Positions 15,745 to 23,624 of a DNA stretch of 64,000 bases are shown one piece after another (position 1 is the first letter of the stretch; every line of letters begins with the position of its first letter). The notes below the pieces were generated by a model that saw nothing but the letters and a program-made list of their open reading frames with translations, did not search any database and had not been told where the DNA came from. The stretch lies in NCBI RefSeq assembly GCF_023073315.1, contig NZ_JADPJH010000039.1, positions 130,056 through 194,055 on the forward strand. Direction: 5' to 3'. The translations under genes were made by a program, and so were the position numbers. This DNA comes from Bradyrhizobium sp. 1 (GTDB taxonomy: Bacteria; Pseudomonadota; Alphaproteobacteria; Rhizobiales; Xanthobacteraceae).

Positions 15745-16778
15745 GCCGGCTCGTCATTGCCAACATCGGTCCTGCAAGCTCCGTCCAGGACGGCGGCCGG
15801 TTCGGCGCGCAGCGTTACGGGCTGACGGTCAGCGGAGCGATGGACCGCCTGTCGCTGGCGGCTGCGAACACGCTGGTCGGCAACGAGCCATTCGCAGCCG
15901 TGGTCGAGATCGGCCCGTTCGGCGCCACGTTCACGGCCAAGGACGGCGCCGTGCGCGTCGCCATCGCCGGCGCGCCACGTAATGCCGATATCGCCGGCAA
16001 ACCCGTGGCGCTGGACACATCGGTGACGCTGAAGGACGGCGAGACGCTGACGCTGGGCTTTGCCCGCGGCGGTGCGTTCACTTATCTCGCGATCGAAGGC
16101 GGGATCAAAGGCGAGCTGGTGTTTGGCAGCCTCGCGGTGAATGCCCGCGCGGGCCTCGGCAGCCCCTACCCGCGCCCGCTCCAGGCCGGCGACGAATTCA
16201 CCGTCGATGCCGCCAGCGGCGCGCCGGAGTTGCGGATCGAATTGCCGAAGCCTTCGGCGGGCCCGATCCGCGTGCTGCTTGGGCCGCAGGACGACGAGTT
16301 CGACGACGCCAACAAGGCGCTGTTCCTCGACAGCGAGTGGAAGATCTCGGCGACCTCCGACCGCATGGGCTACCGGCTCGAGGGCCCCGCGATCAAACAT
16401 CTGCACGGCCACAACATCGTCTCCGACGGCACCGTCAACGGCAGCATCCAGGTGCCCGGCAACGGCTCGCCGATTGCGCTGATGATGGACCGCGGCACCT
16501 CCGGCGGTTATCCCAAGATCGCAACCGTGATCACGGCCGATGTTGGACGTCTCGCGCAGACCACGGCGGGAACGGCCTTCCGTTTCAAGGCCGTCACTAT
16601 GGCCGAGGCGCAGGACGAGGCGCGCAAGTTTGCGCAAATGATCCAGGGCCTGTCCGATCGCCTGCGCTCCTCCGACACCGTCGAGCTCAACATCGAGGCG
16701 CTCAGCGATGCTAACGTCGCGGGTTATGCGGTCAGCGCCGTGGACGCCGGGACCTGGCAGGTCGTGGCGGAGCCGTAA
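15741..16778 (+). CDS. pxpC: 5-oxoprolinase subunit PxpC
   Basis: A 345-residue protein of the allophanate hydrolase subunit 2 / KipA family (biotin-dependent carboxyltransferase-like fold). The opening IANIGPASSVQDGGRFGAQRYG matches the family start, and the segments VLLGPQDDEF and GNGSPIALMMDRGTSGGYPKIATV are typical. It overlaps pxpB by four bases and is followed 31 bases later by pxpA, so the complex is made from one message. Confidence 0.88.
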   Translation: MSRLVIANIGPASSVQDGGRFGAQRYGLTVSGAMDRLSLAAANTLVGNEPFAAVVEIGPFGATFTAKDGAVRVAIAGAPRNADIAGKPVALDTSVTLKDGETLTLGFARGGAFTYLAIEGGIKGELVFGSLAVNARAGLGSPYPRPLQAGDEFTVDAASGAPELRIELPKPSAGPIRVLLGPQDDEFDDANKALFLDSEWKISATSDRMGYRLEGPAIKHLHGHNIVSDGTVNGSIQVPGNGSPIALMMDRGTSGGYPKIATVITADVGRLAQTTAGTAFRFKAVTMAEAQDEARKFAQMIQGLSDRLRSSDTVELNIEALSDANVAGYAVSAVDAGTWQVVAEP

Positions 16779-16809
16779 ACGACGAGAAGACCAGAGGCGG
16801 AGAGCAACC

Positions 16810-17577
16810 ATGAAGACAGTCGATCTCAATTGCGACCTCGGCGAAGGTTTTGGCGCGTGGGAGATGGGCAACGACGCCGCCATGATCGACCTTGCAAGCT
16901 CGGTCAACGTCGCCTGCGGATTCCATGCCGGGGACCCCGACATCATGCGCCGGACGGTGGAGCTCGCGAAAGCGCGCGGCGTCTCGGTCGGCGCCCATCC
17001 CGGCTACCGCGACCTGCACGGTTTCGGCCGGCATCCGATCGCGGGCCTCAAGGCCTCCGAGATCGAGAACCTCGTCGCCTATCAGATCGGCGCACTTCAA
17101 GCGATCGCGACCGCGGCGGGCCACAAGGTCACGCATGTGAAGGCGCATGGCGCGCTCTCCAACGTCGCCTGCGAGGACGACATGACGGCCAAGGCGATCG
17201 CCGCCGGCATCAGGGCGGTCGACCCGAGCCTGATCTTCGTCGTGCTCGCCAATTCGAAACTGGTGAAGGCCGGCGAGGACGCCAATCTGGCGCTGGTGCA
17301 CGAGGTATTCGCCGACCGTGCTTATGAGGACGACGGCAATCTCGTCTCGCGCAAGAAGCCCGGCGCGGTGCTGCACGACGCCAAGGCGATCGCCGATCGC
17401 GTCGTGCGCATGGTGCAGGACGGCGCGGTGGTCTCGGTGACGGGAAAGGTCATCAAGATGCGCACGGATACGGTGTGCATCCACGGCGATACCCACGGCG
17501 CGGTCGATATCGCGCGGACCTTGCGTCAGGCTTTGAAGGATGCCGGGATCGAAGTCGCGCCGTTCAAGCGCGGGTAA
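16810..17577 (+). CDS. pxpA: 5-oxoprolinase subunit PxpA (LamB/YcsF family)
   Basis: A 255-residue protein with the diagnostic start MKTVDLNCDLGEGFGAWEMG. Family motifs NVACGFHAGDPDIMRRTVELAK (about residues 35-56), VGAHPGYRDLHGFGR, HVKAHGALSN and CIHGDTHGAV are all intact. It is the third subunit of 5-oxoprolinase. The ATG at 16810 has GGAGAG eight bases upstream and is preferred over the upstream in-frame codon inside pxpC. An imperfect palindromic repeat follows. Confidence 0.9.
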   Translation: MKTVDLNCDLGEGFGAWEMGNDAAMIDLASSVNVACGFHAGDPDIMRRTVELAKARGVSVGAHPGYRDLHGFGRHPIAGLKASEIENLVAYQIGALQAIATAAGHKVTHVKAHGALSNVACEDDMTAKAIAAGIRAVDPSLIFVVLANSKLVKAGEDANLALVHEVFADRAYEDDGNLVSRKKPGAVLHDAKAIADRVVRMVQDGAVVSVTGKVIKMRTDTVCIHGDTHGAVDIARTLRQALKDAGIEVAPFKRG

Positions 17578-17592
17578 GGCACACGAGGTGCC

Positions 17593-17680
17593 GTAGGGTG
17601 GATTAGCGAAGCGTAATCCACCATGCTTCAGTGAATGCCGGACGAAGTTGGTGGGTTACGCCTTCGCTAACCCACCCTAC
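17593..17680. repeat. Palindromic intergenic repeat, family A (copy 1)
   Basis: Outer arms GTAGGGTGG and CCACCCTAC enclose two inner inverted segments based on TTAGCGAAGCGTAA. A second element with the same outer ends is at 41494-41593. In RNA either strand would fold into a long hairpin. It may act as a transcription or RNA-stability barrier between pxpA and the convergent small gene. Confidence 0.7.
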
Positions 17681-17688
17681 GAATTTCG

Positions 17689-17841
17689 TTAGAACGGATG
17701 CACCGAGAGCGTGCCGAACACGATCGCGGCGATGACGGCGAAGGCGCTGTAGAGCGCGACGTGGTTCATGCTCGCCCCGGTCCGACGCGAGAGCGAGCGC
17801 GCGTAGATGTGCAGCCTGGCTTCCGCCGATAGTTCGCGCAT
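17689..17841 (-). CDS. Small single-pass membrane protein (50 residues)
   Basis: The ATG at 17841 has GGAG seven bases upstream. The product starts MRELSAEARLHIYARSLSRR (basic, likely cytoplasmic), then has one membrane helix (HVALYSAFAVIAAIVFG, about residues 27-43) and ends VHPF. The good ribosome binding site, amphipathic N-terminus and single helix support a real gene. Function unknown. Confidence 0.6.
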   Translation of the reverse strand: MRELSAEARLHIYARSLSRRTGASMNHVALYSAFAVIAAIVFGTLSVHPF

Positions 17842-18041
17842 GGTCGATCTCCAACGCCCCATTTGCGGGATTATGAGGGATCGACTGGGGTGTCAGGCAA
17901 GAGTCCGGCGCAAATAGCGACGCGGGTCCTCTGAAGACGCCGCATCGCAGGTACAAATTCTCTCCGTCCGCCGGTTCCGAGAATCTTATTCGTTAAGATC
18001 TGAGTCAGCTGGAACCGGCCCGGATGACAGTGGCGTGACAG

Positions 18042-19649
18042 TCAGTAGACGTCAGCCTGGAAGCGGCCGGTCTTCTTGAGCTCGGCGACGAAACTGACGG
18101 CCTCATCCGTCGAACGCGCCCCGAACTGGGCGACGATATCGACCAGCGCGCGCTCGACGTCCTTGGCCATGCGCTTGGCATCGCCGCAGATGTAGAGATG
18201 CGCGCCCTCGGCGAGCCACGTCCACAATTCGCGGCCGACCTCGCGCATGCGGTCCTGCACATAAAACTTCTTGTCGCCGTCGCGCGACCAGGCCAGCGAC
18301 AGTCGCGTCAACTGACCCGACGTCTTCATGGCGTTGAGTTCGTCCTGGTAGAAGAAGTCGCAATCGCTGCGCTGGTGGCCGAAGAACAGCCAGTTCTTGC
18401 CGGGCGCGCCCGTCGCCTTGCGGTCGTGCAGGAAGGCGCGGAACGGCGCGATGCCGGTGCCGGGGCCGATCATGATGATGGGAATCTTCGGATCCTGCGG
18501 CAGGCCGAAGCCGTGCGCCTTCTGCACATAGACCTTGAGCTTCTCGCCCTCGTTGATGCGCTCGCCGAGGAACGTCGAGGCAACGCCGAGGCGCTTGCGC
18601 TTGCCGATGACGTAACGCACCGAGTCGACCGTCAGCGACAGCTTTCCAGGCGTCGCATTGTGCGACGAGGAGATCGAATAGAGCCGCGGCTGGAGCGGCT
18701 CCAGCGCCTCGACGAAGGCTTCGGGATGCGGCCGCGTGCCCGAAAATTTCTGGAGCGCTGCCATCACGTCGAGCGTCGCGGCGTCGCCATCGGGATCCTC
18801 GCCCTGCGCCAGCGCCCGCGCCTTCTCGCGCTGCGCGCCGCCGGTGATGAAGGAGAGCAGCTCGAACAGCGTGTCCGGCGCCGGCGACAGCGAGACGTCG
18901 TCGATCAACACCTGCCGCAGCGTCTTGCCTCTGACCTGCGTGGTGTGGGAGGCGCCGAGCAGTGCGATGATCTGATCGGCGAGGCCGATTTCGTTGCGCG
19001 CGAACACGCCAAAACTGTCGCCGACGACGTAATCGAGCTTGCTCTCGGAGAGATCGAACTCGACGTGATAGGTTTCCTTCTCCGACTTCCCCTTGTTGAG
19101 AAGGCGGCGCGACAGGAAGGTCGCGGCAACAGGGTTGTCGCGCGAACGGCCGGGCTCGGCGATCGTCACCGTGACGGCGGGAGCCGCCACCGCGTCCTGC
19201 TTGTCAGCCGCCTTGGCCGCCGGCGCCTTGTCGAGGTCTTCGTACAGCGACTTCAGCATCCGCGCGGTTTCCTTGCCGCCGGGGACGCACAGGTTGAGCC
19301 GCGCTTCGCTGCGGCCCGCAATCGCCTCCGAATAGTCGTTGCAATTGTAGCCGCACTGCCCGCAATCCTGCTGCGCCATCGCCGCCATCATCTTGCGGCG
19401 CACGGGACGGCCTTCGGCGAGCTTCATCCGATCGGCGATCGGCATGGTCTGGTCGTGCCATGGCGCTTCACCGTCGTCGCCGTCTCCGGCTTGCATGACG
19501 GCGGCGCCCTGCTCCGCCGACAGTGGCGTTGCGACATCGGGCGACAGCAGCCCGGCAAAGAAGCCGTTGAGCCAGGAGCGCTGCGCGTCGGAGAACGGCG
19601 CGCTGGCGGGAATGATGTCGAGTTTCGGCGGAGGCGTGATCTGGTTCAT
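18042..19649 (-). CDS. Fe-S/FAD NADPH reductase (CysJ-like), probable NirA electron donor
   Basis: A 535-residue flavoprotein overlapping nirA by four bases (ATGA). Residues about 95-130 carry CGQCGYNCNDYSEAI followed by LCVPGG, the four-cysteine pattern of an RnfB-type [4Fe-4S] domain. From about residue 165 it is a CysJ-type reductase: FAD motif RLYSISSS, NADPH-binding GPGTGIAPFRAFL, FGHQRSDCDFFY, and the C-terminus GRFQADVY. The FMN flavodoxin domain of true CysJ is absent, and the Fe-S domain takes its place. It most likely passes electrons from NADPH through FAD and the cluster to NirA. It is usually labelled sulfite reductase alpha subunit; the nitrite role is inferred from context. Confidence 0.75.
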   Translation of the reverse strand: MNQITPPPKLDIIPASAPFSDAQRSWLNGFFAGLLSPDVATPLSAEQGAAVMQAGDGDDGEAPWHDQTMPIADRMKLAEGRPVRRKMMAAMAQQDCGQCGYNCNDYSEAIAGRSEARLNLCVPGGKETARMLKSLYEDLDKAPAAKAADKQDAVAAPAVTVTIAEPGRSRDNPVAATFLSRRLLNKGKSEKETYHVEFDLSESKLDYVVGDSFGVFARNEIGLADQIIALLGASHTTQVRGKTLRQVLIDDVSLSPAPDTLFELLSFITGGAQREKARALAQGEDPDGDAATLDVMAALQKFSGTRPHPEAFVEALEPLQPRLYSISSSHNATPGKLSLTVDSVRYVIGKRKRLGVASTFLGERINEGEKLKVYVQKAHGFGLPQDPKIPIIMIGPGTGIAPFRAFLHDRKATGAPGKNWLFFGHQRSDCDFFYQDELNAMKTSGQLTRLSLAWSRDGDKKFYVQDRMREVGRELWTWLAEGAHLYICGDAKRMAKDVERALVDIVAQFGARSTDEAVSFVAELKKTGRFQADVY

Positions 19650-21427
19650 GCGGACACCTGTGCATCGGCAAGCTTGCGCAGCGTCTCGCCGTCATGGCGG
19701 CGCGCAAAGGACAGGAAGGATTCGTCGGGAGACGAGCGATGGGCGATATAGGCCTTGAGCAGTCCTTCGACGGTCTTCGGCGCGTCTTCGGCCTTGAGGT
19801 CGTGATAGACCTCCTGCCCGACATCGGCATCGGGGCCGAACCCGCCGCCGGTGAAGAGGTGATAACCCTCCACCGTGTCATCCTCGTTGATCGGCACGCG
19901 TGCGCCGATCAGGCCGATGTCGCTGATGTAATGCTGCGCGCAGGAATGGTGACAGCCAGTGACATGGATGTTGACCGGCTTGTCCATGGCGACGCGCGGC
20001 TCGCACCAGTCACCGATCTCGGCAGCATTGCGCTTGGTGTTGGAAGCGGCGAAGCGGCAGCCGGCATTGCCGGTGCAGGCAATCAGGCCGGCGCGGATGT
20101 GCGAGGCCTCGACCGCGAGCCCGATCTGCTTGATCGCGGCAATGGCGAGTTCGACATTCTCGTCGCGCACGCCTGAGATCAGCAGGTTCTGCCAGACAGT
20201 CAGGCGGATCTCGCCGTCGCCGAGGTCCTGCGCGACCTTGGCCAGGCCCCGCATCTGATCGCAGCTGATCTTGCCGAGCGTCAGCGACACGCCGATCCAG
20301 TTCAGGCCGTCCTGCTTCTGCTTGTGCACGCCGATATGCGCCATGCGGTCGGCGGCAGGCCGCGGCAGAAACGCTTCCTCCGGCACGCGGGTGAACGGCG
20401 TCTTCAGCCGCTCCTCGACCAGCTTGAGGAAACCGTCATGACCCATGGCGTCGAGCACGTATTTCAGCCGCGCCTTGTTGCGGTTGGTGCGGTCACCATG
20501 TTCGATGAACACGCGCACGATCATGTCGGCGACGGCAGTCGCGTGCTCCGGCTTGACGATGATGTTGGAGTACTTTGCAAAATCCTTGTGCCCGGTGATG
20601 CCGCCGAGACCGAGGCGAAACCAGATGCCGGGCTCGACGCCGAACCCGTCCTTCACCTCAAAAGCCGTAAACGCGATGTCGTTGGTTTCCTCCAGCACTG
20701 CAACCTTGCCGGCGCCGTCGAAGGCGACGTTGAACTTGCGCGGCAGGCCGTAAAGCGTGCGGTCGTTGAGGATGTGGTAGTGCCACTCGCGCGCATACGG
20801 CCGCGTGTCGATCAGTTCCTGCGGATCGATGCCTGCCGTCGGCGTCCCCGTGACGTTGCGGATGTTGTCGGCGCCGGAGCCGCGCGAGCACAGGCCGAGG
20901 TCCTGGATGCCCTCGATCAGCAGAATCGCGTTCTTCGGCGGGATCTCGCGAAGCTGGAGGTTGGCGCGCGTGGTGGCGTGGCTGTAGGGGCCGCACAATT
21001 CGTCGGCGAGATCGGCAAGGCCGGACAGCTGCCAGTGCTTCATGATGCCGTTCGGGATGCGCAGGCGGCACATGTAGGAATCCTGCGCCGGCGCGACGTA
21101 GAAGATGCCGTAGTAGCGCCAGCGAAAATTGTCGGCGGGGCTTGGCGGCGCGTTGTCGAGCGCCTGCTGGCGCAGACGCGGATAGGCATCGAACGGATGC
21201 TCGTCGCGCTTGAACTTCTCCTGGTCGTTGAGCTTCTTGCCGGACGCGATGACCTTGTCCTGCGCCCTGATGTGCACGGCGTCGGGACCAACAGGCTCGG
21301 CGTCCGCCTTGCCGGCGCCGCCACCGAGACCGCGCCCCACGCGGCTGATCTGCAGGCCGGTCGTAAAACCTTCGAGATAGCGTTTCTGCTCGTCGGTGAA
21401 GTCGACTGAGACTGTTTCGAGTTTCAT
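19646..21427 (-). CDS. nirA: Assimilatory nitrite (or sulfite) reductase, siroheme/[4Fe-4S]
   Basis: A 593-residue enzyme that reduces nitrite to ammonium (the sulfite version makes sulfide). Two ferredoxin-like half domains are visible. The cluster/siroheme ligands are CTGNAGC (C-x5-C, about residue 455) and CHHSC (C-x3-C, about 500), so the cofactor site is intact. The start at 21427 (MKLETVSVDFTDEQ) is the first ATG with a normal N-terminus; the frame upstream lies in the leader. Context decides for nitrite: nasS and nasT lie immediately upstream, and the leader looks like a NasT target. A reductase gene overlaps downstream. Expression probably needs RpoN/NtrC and NasT antitermination. Confidence 0.8.
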   Translation of the reverse strand: MKLETVSVDFTDEQKRYLEGFTTGLQISRVGRGLGGGAGKADAEPVGPDAVHIRAQDKVIASGKKLNDQEKFKRDEHPFDAYPRLRQQALDNAPPSPADNFRWRYYGIFYVAPAQDSYMCRLRIPNGIMKHWQLSGLADLADELCGPYSHATTRANLQLREIPPKNAILLIEGIQDLGLCSRGSGADNIRNVTGTPTAGIDPQELIDTRPYAREWHYHILNDRTLYGLPRKFNVAFDGAGKVAVLEETNDIAFTAFEVKDGFGVEPGIWFRLGLGGITGHKDFAKYSNIIVKPEHATAVADMIVRVFIEHGDRTNRNKARLKYVLDAMGHDGFLKLVEERLKTPFTRVPEEAFLPRPAADRMAHIGVHKQKQDGLNWIGVSLTLGKISCDQMRGLAKVAQDLGDGEIRLTVWQNLLISGVRDENVELAIAAIKQIGLAVEASHIRAGLIACTGNAGCRFAASNTKRNAAEIGDWCEPRVAMDKPVNIHVTGCHHSCAQHYISDIGLIGARVPINEDDTVEGYHLFTGGGFGPDADVGQEVYHDLKAEDAPKTVEGLLKAYIAHRSSPDESFLSFARRHDGETLRKLADAQVSA

Positions 21428-21498
21428 GGTCGGTAACGAAGCTCCTGCGTCCACCTGGGTGGGATCGACGGAAAATTGTGCGACCCGCGAGGCACTCG

Positions 21499-21552
21499 GC
21501 TGGCGGCTTACGCCAGCTTCGCTACCCAACGGTCCAATCAGCTTCGTTGCTG
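21499..21552 (-). promoter_or_regulatory. Structured nirA leader RNA, candidate NasT (ANTAR) target
   Basis: On the minus strand, 21552-21539 reads CAGC-AACGAA-GCTG, a 4-bp stem with a hexaloop that has A at position 1 and G at position 4, as ANTAR-target loops do. Nineteen bases later comes a second A..G hexamer (AGCGAA, 21523-21518), but with a weak stem. It is followed by a strong 7-bp hairpin (21517-21499), which the second stem would compete with. No T-run follows the strong hairpin. Confidence 0.45.
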
Positions 21553-21601
21553 TGGGACTTGGCGCAGCAGGCAACAATGACAAGCTGGCCGCACTGCAAC
21601 A

Positions 21602-21617
21602 TACAAGTTGCGTGCCA
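21602..21617 (-). promoter_or_regulatory. Sigma-54 (RpoN) promoter upstream of nirA
   Basis: Minus-strand sequence TGGCACGCAACTTGTA matches the -24/-12 consensus TGGCACG-N4-TTGCA except for T in place of the -12 C. The spacing is exact. It would start transcription near 21590 and give a leader of about 160 bases before the nirA ATG. RpoN control fits nitrogen regulation via NtrC. A weak NtrC-like half site lies about 130 bases upstream (TGCACC, 21749-21754). Confidence 0.65.
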
Positions 21618-21762
21618 GCTTCCACGAAAATGAAATTGGAATGAATTCAGCTGGTTAGAGGCGTCTCCGGAAGATCCCGGGGACGGAACTCTCATGAAAT
21701 TCGAGCAGCTGGCCTAAAATTTAGACGATGATCACGCCCGCCCAAAAACGGTGCAGGTCAAA

Positions 21763-22926
21763 TCAGGTCTTCCAGCGCCCGACCTCGAAGGCTTCCAGAT
21801 GGCCTTGAATGTTGCCGGGATCGAAGGTCGGCCCGGCAAATGCCCCGAACGGCGCGGGCGCCTCGGTCGGCGGCTGGCGGCCAAGCGCGGCGTCATAGAG
21901 GTCAGGCGTGAAGACGGCCATGGCCGTCTTCACGCCATCCGGCGTCAGCGCAGTCTGCCCCCAGCGCACCATCTGCGCGTAAAGCCAGGCAGCCTGGACG
22001 GGTTCCGGGCGCCCTGCCCCTTCGCGTCCAACCAGGAGATAGCGGCCGCTCTCCCGGTACGTGCCATCGGGCGAGATCTTCAAACGCCCCGTGAGGGTTC
22101 GCTGAATGACTTCGGCATCGACGCCGATCCGCTCCGGATGCGCCAGGATTTGCGCCGCTTCGGTCAGGTTCGCGGACTCCTCGATGAATGCAGCCGCCTT
22201 CACGGCCGCGCGGACCAGCGCGGCAACCACATCCGGATTCGTGTCGGCCCAGGTCTGGCGGACCGCCAAAACCTTCTCCGCCGCGCGCTCGAGAATGTCC
22301 GAGACGAAATGCAGGATGTGGCCGATGCCGAGATCGACCGCGATCGAATTCCAGGGCGCACCGACGCAGAACGCATCGACATGGCCATTAGCGAGACTGT
22401 CGACCATGTAAGGCGGCGGCAGCACCACGAGGCGCACGTCTTCGTCCGGATCGACGCCGGCGGCGGCCATCCAGAACCGCAGCTGGTAATTGTGGGTCGA
22501 GAACGGAAAGGTCATGCCGAAGGTCAGCGGATCGGCGCCCGCCTTGCGACGCTTGGCAACGACCTTCGCCAGCGCCTTGGCCGTCGCGAGCGGATCGAAA
22601 CGGTCGCCATCGATCTCCTCCATCAATGCGGCATGGAGCGTCGGCGACACCGTGATCGCATTGCCGTTGATGCCGAGATTGAAGGGCGCGGCGATCGGCA
22701 CCTTGACGTGGCCGAGCCCGAGCGAGGACGCGATCGCGACGGGTGCCAGCAGATGCGCGGCATCGAACAGGCCGATGTTGAGCTTGTCGCGGACGTTGGA
22801 CCAGGAGACCTCGCGCACCAGCTCGACGTCGAGGCCTTCGGCGGCGGCAAAGCCCTTGTCGACGGCGATGATCAGCGCGGCGGCATCGACCAGCGGGATG
22901 AACCCGATGCGAAGGGGAGCGGTCAT
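21763..22926 (-). CDS. nasS: Nitrate sensor NasS (NrtA-like, cytoplasmic)
   Basis: A 387-residue member of the CmpA/NrtA nitrate-binding family without a signal peptide (MTAPLRIGFIPLVDAAALI), so it stays in the cytoplasm. This is how NasS differs from transport proteins. Conserved segments include the substrate-binding region TFPFSTHNYQLRFWMAAAG (about residues 165-183) and CVGAPWNSIAV. It overlaps nasT by four bases. In known systems NasS holds NasT inactive until nitrate or nitrite binds. The pairing with an ANTAR regulator and nirA makes the assignment strong. Confidence 0.88.
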   Translation of the reverse strand: MTAPLRIGFIPLVDAAALIIAVDKGFAAAEGLDVELVREVSWSNVRDKLNIGLFDAAHLLAPVAIASSLGLGHVKVPIAAPFNLGINGNAITVSPTLHAALMEEIDGDRFDPLATAKALAKVVAKRRKAGADPLTFGMTFPFSTHNYQLRFWMAAAGVDPDEDVRLVVLPPPYMVDSLANGHVDAFCVGAPWNSIAVDLGIGHILHFVSDILERAAEKVLAVRQTWADTNPDVVAALVRAAVKAAAFIEESANLTEAAQILAHPERIGVDAEVIQRTLTGRLKISPDGTYRESGRYLLVGREGAGRPEPVQAAWLYAQMVRWGQTALTPDGVKTAMAVFTPDLYDAALGRQPPTEAPAPFGAFAGPTFDPGNIQGHLEAFEVGRWKT

Positions 22927-23513
22927 TTCAGCATCTCCGACGCGGTGATGATCGACTGGGCGATCTCGCCGATTTTCTTCTTCTCGCGCATCGCGGTGGA
23001 GCGCAGCAGCACATAGGCCTCGTCCTCGTTGAGGCCCTTCACCTTCATCAAGATGCCCTTGGCCTTCTCGATAATCTTGCGGTCCTCGAGCTGCGACTTG
23101 GTGCGCTCCAGCTCCTCCTGGAGTTTTGCAAAGGCATTGAAGCGGGACACGCAGAGGTCGAGGATCGGCTTGATGCGCTCCTTCTTCAACCCGTCGACGA
23201 TATAGGCGGACACCCCCGCTTCGACGGAGGCCTGGATCGAGGATGAATCGCTCTGGTCCACGAACATCGCGATCGGCCGCTTCACGGCGCGGCTGACCTG
23301 GAACATCGCCTCCAGCACGTCGCGGCTGGGGTTTTCGAGGTCGATCACGATGATGTCGGGATCGACCGCATAAATACGGGCGAGCAGGCTCTGCATCTCA
23401 CGGATATGGACGATCTGCGTGAATCCGGCCTCCCGCAACCCTTCCTCGAGGATCGCAGCCCGGATCGGGCTCTCGTCGACAATCACGATTTTAGGCGACT
23501 GTTCGGCGCTCAT
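22923..23513 (-). CDS. nasT: ANTAR-domain antiterminator NasT
   Basis: A 196-residue regulator: an N-terminal receiver-like domain (IVIVDESPIRAAIL, DPDIIVIDLENPSRD) and a C-terminal ANTAR RNA-binding domain (DRKIIEKAKGILMKVKGLNEDEAYVLLRSTAM, residues about 145-176, quoted here only as position markers: DRKIIEKAKGIL and EDEAYVLLR). It overlaps nasS, the classic nasTS order. Free NasT binds paired hairpins in leader RNA to prevent termination, here probably before nirA. It is divergent from rimO across about 110 bases. Confidence 0.88.
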   Translation of the reverse strand: MSAEQSPKIVIVDESPIRAAILEEGLREAGFTQIVHIREMQSLLARIYAVDPDIIVIDLENPSRDVLEAMFQVSRAVKRPIAMFVDQSDSSSIQASVEAGVSAYIVDGLKKERIKPILDLCVSRFNAFAKLQEELERTKSQLEDRKIIEKAKGILMKVKGLNEDEAYVLLRSTAMREKKKIGEIAQSIITASEMLK

Positions 23514-23624
23514 TGCTCACTCACCACCCGTGATTCATCCATAGCATGCCGGAGGGGGATGCAAAGGGTTGTAATTATGGGCAATTGGGACTAGCTCAGG
23601 CCTGTCAATCAGGCAGATTTGGAT

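Noticed and set aside
18198..19751. 517-codon plus-strand frame opposite the Fe-S flavoprotein
   Set aside because: Arg/Glu/Leu-biased shadow without domains; the minus-strand gene has clear motifs.
21499..21517. Strong hairpin in the nirA leader as a classical terminator
   Set aside because: The stem is good but no T-run follows; kept only as part of a structured leader.
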